From Candidatus Thorarchaeota archaeon (GTDB taxonomy: Archaea; Asgardarchaeota; Thorarchaeia; Thorarchaeales; Thorarchaeaceae), in the NCBI GenBank assembly GCA_016841005.1, contig JAEORG010000228.1, positions 1-5,521 of the forward strand: a DNA stretch of 5,521 nucleotides. The letters are read 5' to 3'. This document shows positions 1 through 5,521 of this stretch, in pieces. Each line of letters opens with the position of its first letter. The stretch's first letter is position 1. Below the pieces are notes generated by a model that was not told the origin of the DNA, made no database searches, and saw nothing but the letters and a program-made list of their open reading frames with translations. The position numbers were made by a program, and so were the translations under genes.

Positions 1-2
1 AC

Positions 3-23
3 AGACAAGAGAAGCAGATGTAG
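3..23 (+). CDS. Possible last codons of a left-hand gene (ends RQEKQM, TAG)
   Basis: In the third plus frame the window opens with six codons (RQEKQM) and a TAG at 21-23, just 13 bases before the terminator hairpin at 37. That spacing is what a gene end followed by its terminator looks like. The second plus frame is also open, up to a TAG at 74-76, but it would run through the hairpin, so I prefer this one. Six codons cannot be identified, and the call rests only on the terminator. Confidence 0.25.
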   Translation, partial: RQEKQM

Positions 24-36
24 TCAATACTTACAT

Positions 37-70
37 AAAGGGGGCTTATGCTCCCTTTTTACTTCTTTTT
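37..70 (+). terminator. Intrinsic terminator reading rightward
   Basis: AAAGGGGGC (37-45) pairs with GCTCCCTTT (50-58) across a TTAT loop, giving nine pairs with one G-T wobble. A T-rich run follows, with T at 56-60 and again at 66-70. On the opposite strand the hairpin is not followed by T residues, so it should act only on plus-strand transcription. It probably ends a gene lying off the left edge, convergent with the helicase gene. It does not serve the helicase gene. Confidence 0.65.
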
Positions 71-84
71 ATATAGTTTTATTC

Positions 85-261
85 ATGAACTTCGCGAACC
101 CGATAGCTACCTATCTGGCTGAAATCTGGGATTTCCTCATCTTCATCGAGCAGATATGCGCGTTCATCGCGGTGCTGTCGGGTGCTATCTTTTGTACAAT
201 GACACAAACTCCGGAAAGGGATAGGGATTGGTGCTCAGCGGAATTCTGCTCAGGATTGTAG
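85..261 (+). CDS. Small hydrophobic ORF, 58 residues, unknown
   Basis: ATG at 85-87 and TAG at 259-261 frame 58 residues. The middle (about 14-41, EIWDFLIFIEQICAFIAVLS and on) is hydrophobic enough for one membrane helix, though it contains acidic residues. The tail is polar (TPERDRD). I see no clear ribosome binding site. The T-rich stretch before the ATG belongs to the terminator. The frame is codon-for-codon opposite a minus-strand frame that also looks coding, so this could be just its mirror image: acidic codons such as GAT and GAA read as ATC and TTC on the other strand. I do not recognise the product. It may be a real small membrane protein, or chance. Confidence 0.2.
   Translation: MNFANPIATYLAEIWDFLIFIEQICAFIAVLSGAIFCTMTQTPERDRDWCSAEFCSGL
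102..135. repeat. Two adjacent short inverted repeats
   Basis: GATAG (102-106) pairs with CTATC (111-115) across a four-base loop. GAAATC (121-126) pairs with GATTTC (130-135) across TGG. Both stems are short and neither is followed by a T-tract on the minus strand, so they are weak candidates for helicase transcript termination. They lie inside the ambiguous small reading frames. Confidence 0.35.
232..253. repeat. Direct repeat TGCTCAG, two copies
   Basis: TGCTCAG occurs at 232-238 and 247-253, a period of 15 bases. Because 15 is a multiple of three, the repeat places two identical TGA-GCA codon pairs in one minus-strand frame. It could be a small duplication; its function is unknown. Confidence 0.5.
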
Positions 262-388
262 CAGAGTATATCGTGCCGTTTCTGTCATGTCATGTAATTA
301 TCTAGAAAGGCAGAAAGTGGTTAAGGCAGAATAGATTTTTGAACCAGTCGATGTTATTTGATCGCTGCAATAATTGGATGAGTGAAAT
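262..388. other. Stretch downstream of the helicase gene without a convincing gene
   Basis: Apart from the AAGGCAGAA repeat and the tandem GTCAT copies at 284-293, I see no gene, RNA or clear terminator here. The helicase gene has no hairpin-plus-T signal within 100 bases of its stop, so where its transcript ends is not shown by the sequence. The 127 bases are A+T-rich. Confidence 0.5.
307..331. repeat. Direct repeat AAGGCAGAA, two copies
   Basis: AAGGCAGAA is found exactly at 307-315 and 323-331, separated by seven bases. It lies in the gene-free stretch 58-82 bases beyond the helicase stop codon. On the helicase strand it reads as two pyrimidine-rich TTCTGCCTT blocks. This could be a protein-binding site, part of a transcript end, or chance. 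Confidence 0.5.
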
Positions 389-3300
389 TCATAGACCCAA
401 ATACCGACGTAATTTATCAACGTCTTCGGGTCCACTCATTTCGATAACTCTGAATCCCATACCTCTAATACGATTTCTCTTTTCTCGATCTTGCTTACCA
501 ATTCGCTCTGATTCATGAGGTGGGCCATCGACGAAGACACAGAGTCTTCTATCGTGGTAGTAGAAATCAGCTCGGGTTATAGGTTCATCTCCTTCATAGA
601 TGGTCCTTTGAGCCTCAGATGGCAAAGGAAGACCATCATCAGCTATTCGCTCAAGAGTGTGTTTTTCTAGCTGAGATTCACATTCTGCTAATAATGACTC
701 TAGAGAAGCACCTGTGCCTGAAGCGTTATGGATGAATTTGCATCTCATCAGATGAGAGAGAGTAGTCTTGATTAGAGTACGGTCAAGTAAATCGTGCTCC
801 ATCTGATTGGAATACCTTAGGAGACAGTTGTAACAGGATTTCTCACACTTGTCTGACGATTCATGAAGTGTTTGAAGATTATCAATATGAATCACTTCTA
901 GAGCTTTCATGATTATTGTTGGAAATATCTCATGATCTAAAAGGCTACTCAGAACTCCAACACCGCCCTCATCGGTTTCAAACAAAACAATCCTTTGGAT
1001 ATCTTCTCCGGGAATTGATGTGAGAAACGCATCAATCTCATCATCATCTAGGCTGAAGGCGAGTAGAAGTCCTTGCAAAATTGCCTCCTTAAGTGATGTG
1101 TAGAAAATGTCCAGATTCTCAACAGGGATGTCATCAGGATGCTGAATCTTCAATGTGACAACATCATGAAAACCTTCAACAAAGAGCCATGCATCTTTTA
1201 CGATATCTTCTTCCACAGCTCCCTTTTCACACTTATCGTTTCCGTCACGCATCAAGTGCTTGGTGACCGTATCCTTTCCTCGCAACCACCTCTTACAGGC
1301 ACCACAGAAGTAAAAACCTCTAGTGGTGATGATTTCTCCCTCATGGCGTATTCTTGCACCTCGATTCAGAATCACAATTCTGCCGTTGTGTTCGTAAGCC
1401 ATATCAATTTCCAAATTGGTATCACATGTGGCTTCAAGGCTTTTCACATTCAAGACATTAGGTGCATAGTGGCATGTAATCGAATACCCGAGCCTATCAC
1501 GTTCCTCTTGTTCACAGGTTATTCTGCTGGTCCTATGTGCAGACATGGCAGGTAATTCAAGACAGGTTCTGGGAAGATCTATGAATTCTGCCCCACAGTT
1601 TGGACATGCCCCTTCTGTTTCAGCAGGCGAATCAACCAATACAGAATTACATTGTTCACAAACCTTGCAGTGTCTGGTAGAGGGACGTCCTTCTTGAGTC
1701 TTTGGAAATGCATATCGTACCTGATACCTCTGCCCTCTGTAATATACCGAGTTCCCTGGAGCAAATTCTCGTATTGCAATTGACTTTCGACGATCTATAT
1801 CATGAGCTCCGCCTGACTCCGCTTGCCAGTCAAGCAGACTAAGCTGAGCTGAAACACTGGGAAATCCATAACTCGGGAGGAATCCAAATGTTGAAAGAAA
1901 TGTAAAAGTATAGAAACGATCTATACCCCCTCTCATTCTCTCGAGCTTTAGAGTCAGAGCTGCATAATATCCTTGCTGCCTCTTGTCATATTTCTTTGAT
2001 AGCAGTTGATGAATCTCTTCTCGTTCATTTTCGAGTCTCTTATACTCTTCACGCCAAATATCTATAACACGGTCAAAGTCATTGAGGAACTGGTCCACGA
2101 CGCCTGAAACAAAAGACTCATCCAACCAATCGAAATCACGAATCTCAGATCGGAACGCCTCTGATATCTTCTGTATCATCTCGTTTCTTCTTGATGTGAG
2201 CACTTGTTCGATTTGATCCACAACCTCAGATGCGAGAATGAGATTATCTGATTTTATCACCACAAGTTCTTCGAATTTGGTAGGAAGTCTTACCCCTGAG
2301 AGTTCAAGAATCATAGCTCTCATTTGCCTTCTAATGACCTCTCGGTTGTTAAGGAGAAATCTTGGTGGAACTATCTTACCAGACACAATTTTTTCGGGGT
2401 GCCTGAAGAAGTATTGGTCGTGCGGTCCTCTGGCTCTTCCTGTTCCACAAAAGGTCGCAACCACAGAAGATTGACCCTTTCTACCAGCACGACCAGCTCT
2501 CTGGGCGTATCGACTAGGATCAGGAGGAACATTTCTCATCAAAATTGCTGATAGATCTCCAATATCAATACCTAGTTCCATTGTAGGTGTACAGACTAAG
2601 ACATTAAGGGGGTCGTTGCTATCCTTGAAACGTTCTTCAAACGATTGCCTTTCGTCTCCTGATACCTGTCCACTGTGTTCTCTTGCCTCGAGTTGGACCG
2701 ATTGGGAAGGGTCAAGAGTATAGAGTTGCCTAAAGAAGTGATCACTATAATCCGCATTAATCAGACTTGGACAGCGTCTATTGGTACAGATGGAGAATTT
2801 GTTCCAGTGATAGACCTTGCCACATTTTGGACAGATTTGCAATTCTGGACTACTGTTGATACTCAACCGAATTTTTTCAGAGTTTACCTGATAGAGTGAT
2901 GGTTTGCTCTTAAGTTCCTGCGCGGAGATATAGCGAATATCATCCTTTGCAAGTAGGTCGAAGACAAACTTGGTGATTACTCTTGCTCTCTCACAGTCAG
3001 AAATCTCTAAAGCACGCTCCGTCCAAGAACGAAGCAGAACTCCCTTCTCAGCGGCTCTGTCCCATGTCACTCTCTGATGTGCATGCATCACCTTCTTATC
3101 ATAAGACAGCTCATCGCTAAAACCATGAATTGTTCCAGGTCGTAGCCGAAGCTCAAAAAGAGCATCCCTATTGAGGTTTTTCTCCCATTCCGCCCACAAT
3201 ATACTTGAGTTATTTGCGATTTTGTGATATATTGCCTTCTGATGTCGCATTATATCAAGAAACCCTGTTAGGTAATCAATCAACTTGTCTTGGTCGAGAC

Positions 3301-5521
3301 TTGATAATTCAGGGATGTCTTTCCACTCATCAGGATTCTTCGCCATTAAATCAAGACCATCATAATCAACTCGTAGAAGACCAACCTCTTCTAGGCTTAG
3401 TTGGTTTGACACAGGAGAAAAGACAAGTTCTGAAACAATCAAATATTCTAAAAACCTCTCATAATCTTGGTCTTCAATCGATTCCTCATCTGACGAGTAC
3501 TTCCCTTTTTCGGGAGCATATTTTGGAAGGGTGCCATATTTCTTCATTGTTTCTCTAAGATTTTTCCCAAGTCCTGTGATTTTGACGCGTTTACTATTAC
3601 TACTCAGACTATAGATTGTATGATATAACGCTCGACGAAACATGGCTCTTCGATAGAAGTCATTCATGTGTGCTGCTTGGAGCGCAGTATCTTGACGGTT
3701 ATCACTGAAGACAATAAGCTTCCTCTGGTCAGATGGAAGTATTCCAACAACACTTCTGCCCAGAATATCAGTGGCTGTGCTTCTGCCTATACTACTGAAC
3801 TCGAATAGCTTGCTGAATTCACGTTCTCTACGTGTATATGATATTCCACAGGCTGGACAAAGTAGAAATGGATAAGGAACCTTCCATACTCTGACTTTTT
3901 GGTCATGGTTGCAGTCTGAGTCTATCTTATCACAGACTGGACAATATGTTCCCTGAATTGGAACTGAATCTACATATCGCTTTTTCACGCGTTCTTTATC
4001 ATCAATCCATGAATCAGGAATCATTTGTTCTGAATTGTCTTCATCTACTTTAGATAGATACATCTGGACTCCGGTTACATCAGCATCAATCGGTCTCGGT
4101 CGAAGGCTTGAATCTTCCTGTACAGAAACACCATAGAATTCTTGACCACATGAACGGCAGAAGGAGAGTGGAAATGTTGGAGAGGCTTTTATTTCAGGTG
4201 TGCACTCTCTGCATACTTGATCTCCAGTCTGGTTTAGGTGAAGTTGATTCGATGTCAGACAGGCATACATCAATGATCCCTGCGAGAAGAAGACGTGCAT
4301 TTTTGGTACGATAAGCGGAAGTCCCTCTTGTTCGAATCCTGATGCTACTGATCCAACAAGCAAGCCCGCTTGAAGCTCTTTTGTGCAATCAGAAAATGGT
4401 ACGTTCTTCCTAATTTCATCCTGATATCTATCAGCAAGTTCTTCCAATGAACGAGGTTTTGATTGTAGTTGTTTTCTCAGGAATAGAATAATTGCATGGT
4501 CTCTCATCAGATTTCCCAAGTTTTCAGCATCAAGATTGTAGCCATCCAACGATTTTCCAACTAGTGCACCCGCAAGTGGGATTACCGTTTCGATACTACC
4601 ATCAAACCGATCAATCAAATCTCTGGTCACATTTACCTTGGGAGGGAGTGGAATGATTGCGTTAATACTCGATGGTCTTGGTTCTTCATAGTGCTCTTCA
4701 ATCACATTCTCTGCAGCAAATGGTTCTCCAAATAACTCGGTGGCGAAATTTGCGACAACTTGTTTCGAGTCCTGTTCAGTCAAACTCTCTACGGTTGCAC
4801 TTGTACCAATGCACCTAATCTTTCCAATAGTCTTTGTATGAGATTTCAGCCTTCGAATCAGGCACGCCACGTCTGCTCCACGATGCCCTGTGTAAGTATG
4901 TATTTCATCCAAAACAATGAACTTGAGTGGACTTCTACCGTCAGATGGGAATAGAACTTTGTCCTCATGCCGTGTTAGAAGAAGGTCAAGCATGACATAA
5001 TTTGTCATGAGGATGTCTGGAGGTGTCTTTCTAATCTCTTCCCGTGATACAAGTTCACTGTCATAGGGTTCTCTGTTTGACACCTTCTTGAGAAACTCCC
5101 TTGCTTCATCTGGATTATTCTTCGTTTCACCAGTGTATTTTGCTATCTTCAGACCACTACCTCTCAAAATACGAGCAAAGGTCTCATATTGAGAGTTGAT
5201 TAGAGCATTCATCGGATAGACAAGAACAGCTTTTACTCCTTTGGCCCCTCTTGAAGTCAACCTAAGGCACTCACTAATGATAGGAATTCCAAAGCAGTAA
5301 CTCTTTCCTGAACCTGTTCCTGTGGTGACTACTATGTTCACTCCATTCTCTAGAATTCTAGATATAGACTCGCTCTGATGATAATACAGTTCAATCGTAG
5401 AACTTTTTGTTTCTTCAGGATTAATGACAAACATATCTTGTATTCTCTTGTCTAAAACATCATGAGAGATAAATTCAGAAATTGATCTACCAGTCTGAAA
5501 ACGACGATTCAGTTCGATAAG
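389..5521 (-). CDS. Giant DExH helicase (YprA/MrfA, DruE-like) with DUF1998 and C-terminal Vsr-like nuclease; 5' end missing
   Basis: Residues are numbered from the first visible codon (5521-5519). The visible 1710 residues end at a TGA. The likely product is an ATP-driven DNA helicase/translocase fused to a nuclease, acting in defence or repair. RecA1: Q of YYHQ at 49, Walker A TTGTGSGKS 66-74, YPMNALINSQ 102-111, DEIH 205-208, GTSAT 239-243. An insertion with Cys pairs follows (437/440, 455/458, 527/530, 555/558). RecA2: FSDNRQDT 605-612, TPTMELGIDIGD 978-989, QRAGRAGR 1007-1014. It is split by about 350 residues holding Cys 897/900/912/917. A charged, possibly coiled segment spans 1150-1198. 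More Cys clusters lie at 1285-1309 and 1406-1431. A DUF1998-like region (about 1469-1581) has FETDEGGVGVL and Cys 1559/1563/1566. The Vsr-like nuclease occupies about 1629-1710 (ADF 1651-1653, FVDGPPH 1663-1669). The internal ATG at 5434-5432 is not the start, because the frame stays open to the edge with no ATG, GTG or TTG. The family is far larger here than MrfA (about 750 residues). The helicase call is firm; the defence role is inferred. Confidence 0.95.
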   Translation of the reverse strand, partial: LIELNRRFQTGRSISEFISHDVLDKRIQDMFVINPEETKSSTIELYYHQSESISRILENGVNIVVTTGTGSGKSYCFGIPIISECLRLTSRGAKGVKAVLVYPMNALINSQYETFARILRGSGLKIAKYTGETKNNPDEAREFLKKVSNREPYDSELVSREEIRKTPPDILMTNYVMLDLLLTRHEDKVLFPSDGRSPLKFIVLDEIHTYTGHRGADVACLIRRLKSHTKTIGKIRCIGTSATVESLTEQDSKQVVANFATELFGEPFAAENVIEEHYEEPRPSSINAIIPLPPKVNVTRDLIDRFDGSIETVIPLAGALVGKSLDGYNLDAENLGNLMRDHAIILFLRKQLQSKPRSLEELADRYQDEIRKNVPFSDCTKELQAGLLVGSVASGFEQEGLPLIVPKMHVFFSQGSLMYACLTSNQLHLNQTGDQVCRECTPEIKASPTFPLSFCRSCGQEFYGVSVQEDSSLRPRPIDADVTGVQMYLSKVDEDNSEQMIPDSWIDDKERVKKRYVDSVPIQGTYCPVCDKIDSDCNHDQKVRVWKVPYPFLLCPACGISYTRREREFSKLFEFSSIGRSTATDILGRSVVGILPSDQRKLIVFSDNRQDTALQAAHMNDFYRRAMFRRALYHTIYSLSSNSKRVKITGLGKNLRETMKKYGTLPKYAPEKGKYSSDEESIEDQDYERFLEYLIVSELVFSPVSNQLSLEEVGLLRVDYDGLDLMAKNPDEWKDIPELSSLDQDKLIDYLTGFLDIMRHQKAIYHKIANNSSILWAEWEKNLNRDALFELRLRPGTIHGFSDELSYDKKVMHAHQRVTWDRAAEKGVLLRSWTERALEISDCERARVITKFVFDLLAKDDIRYISAQELKSKPSLYQVNSEKIRLSINSSPELQICPKCGKVYHWNKFSICTNRRCPSLINADYSDHFFRQLYTLDPSQSVQLEAREHSGQVSGDERQSFEERFKDSNDPLNVLVCTPTMELGIDIGDLSAILMRNVPPDPSRYAQRAGRAGRKGQSSVVATFCGTGRARGPHDQYFFRHPEKIVSGKIVPPRFLLNNREVIRRQMRAMILELSGVRLPTKFEELVVIKSDNLILASEVVDQIEQVLTSRRNEMIQKISEAFRSEIRDFDWLDESFVSGVVDQFLNDFDRVIDIWREEYKRLENEREEIHQLLSKKYDKRQQGYYAALTLKLERMRGGIDRFYTFTFLSTFGFLPSYGFPSVSAQLSLLDWQAESGGAHDIDRRKSIAIREFAPGNSVYYRGQRYQVRYAFPKTQEGRPSTRHCKVCEQCNSVLVDSPAETEGACPNCGAEFIDLPRTCLELPAMSAHRTSRITCEQEERDRLGYSITCHYAPNVLNVKSLEATCDTNLEIDMAYEHNGRIVILNRGARIRHEGEIITTRGFYFCGACKRWLRGKDTVTKHLMRDGNDKCEKGAVEEDIVKDAWLFVEGFHDVVTLKIQHPDDIPVENLDIFYTSLKEAILQGLLLAFSLDDDEIDAFLTSIPGEDIQRIVLFETDEGGVGVLSSLLDHEIFPTIIMKALEVIHIDNLQTLHESSDKCEKSCYNCLLRYSNQMEHDLLDRTLIKTTLSHLMRCKFIHNASGTGASLESLLAECESQLEKHTLERIADDGLPLPSEAQRTIYEGDEPITRADFYYHDRRLCVFVDGPPHESERIGKQDREKRNRIRGMGFRVIEMSGPEDVDKLRRYLGL

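Larger units (their letters stand above)
79..288 (-). pseudogene. Possible degraded small gene with two in-frame TGA codons
   Basis: Reading from ATG at 288-286 the frame gives 12 residues (MTETARYTLLQS), TGA (252-250), four codons (AEFR), TGA (237-235), then 51 residues to TAA at 81-79. The last part reads like real protein: a CHC motif, then a very acidic and basic tail with DERAYLLDEDEEIPDF and YRVREVHE. Codons such as CGC, CTG and GAA give it about 51% G+C over 91-240, slightly richer than its surroundings. It starts about 100 bases after the helicase stop. A broken relic is the simplest reading. A shorter product starting at TTG 207-205 (42 residues) is possible. I do not recognise the family, and the plus-strand mirror frame competes with it. 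Confidence 0.2.

Noticed and set aside
66..76. TTTTTATATAG as an archaeal TATA box for the small plus-strand ORF
   Set aside because: It is only about 14 bases from the ATG at 85, so transcription would start inside the ORF. It is better explained as the terminator's T-rich tail.
235..252. Selenocysteine at the two in-frame TGA codons of the minus-strand small frame
   Set aside because: I found no SECIS-like structure with the GAA/A internal loop downstream. The hairpin at 37-58 fits a terminator, and two TGA codons four residues apart are better explained by decay or chance.
1139..1555. 138-codon plus-strand open frame inside the helicase gene
   Set aside because: It lies opposite the zinc-knuckle/DUF1998 part of the helicase. 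Its translation shows no recognisable domain, and the minus frame carries conserved motifs throughout.
2238..2899. Several overlapping plus-strand frames (2238-2474, 2324-2551, 2675-2899)
   Set aside because: They overlap one another and the helicase motifs V and VI on the other strand, as expected of shadow frames.
3205..3558. 117-codon plus-strand open frame
   Set aside because: It is antisense to the RecA2 insertion of the helicase and has no recognisable family or start signal.
1..5521. tRNA, rRNA, CRISPR array, insertion sequence or transposon ends
   Set aside because: No cloverleaf, no regularly spaced repeats and no terminal inverted repeats or transposase motifs were seen on either strand.

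Overview
The window is almost entirely one very large minus-strand gene. It runs from the right edge (5521) to a TGA stop at 391-389. It encodes at least 1710 residues with no interruption, and its start codon lies beyond the right edge. The product is a superfamily 2 DExH helicase of the YprA/MrfA kind. It has two RecA-like motor domains, each followed or split by long insertions. It also carries about five Cys-rich zinc-knuckle clusters, a DUF1998-type Cys motif near the C-terminus, and a terminal Vsr-like nuclease domain of the PD-(D/E)XK superfamily. Helicases of this size and class occur in anti-phage systems (DruE of Druantia; the DrmA/DrmB split pair of DISARM). The small relative MrfA works in DNA repair with a separate nuclease. 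A defence role is therefore the best guess, but no partner gene is visible to name the system.

Layout from left to right. Bases 1-36 may hold the last codons of a plus-strand gene (TAG at 21-23). Bases 37-60 form a strong plus-strand hairpin plus T-tract, read as an intrinsic terminator. It points toward the helicase gene, so the left neighbour is probably convergent. Bases 79-288 hold a short, ambiguous stretch that looks coding on both strands in mirrored register. The minus reading contains two in-frame TGA codons, and the plus reading is a 58-residue hydrophobic ORF. Bases 289-388 hold a 9-bp direct repeat and no gene. Bases 389-5521 are the helicase gene.

The organism cannot be fixed from one gene. 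Base composition is about 42% G+C by hand count of a few lines. Arg AGA/AGG, Gly GGA and Ile ATA codons are common, which would suit many archaea. The hairpin-plus-T terminator is more bacterial in style. I leave the domain of life open.

Functionally, the one gene combines motor, zinc-binding and nuclease parts in a single chain. It could unwind or translocate on DNA and cut it without a separate nuclease subunit. Partners, if any, should be sought beyond the right edge, upstream of this gene on the same strand.
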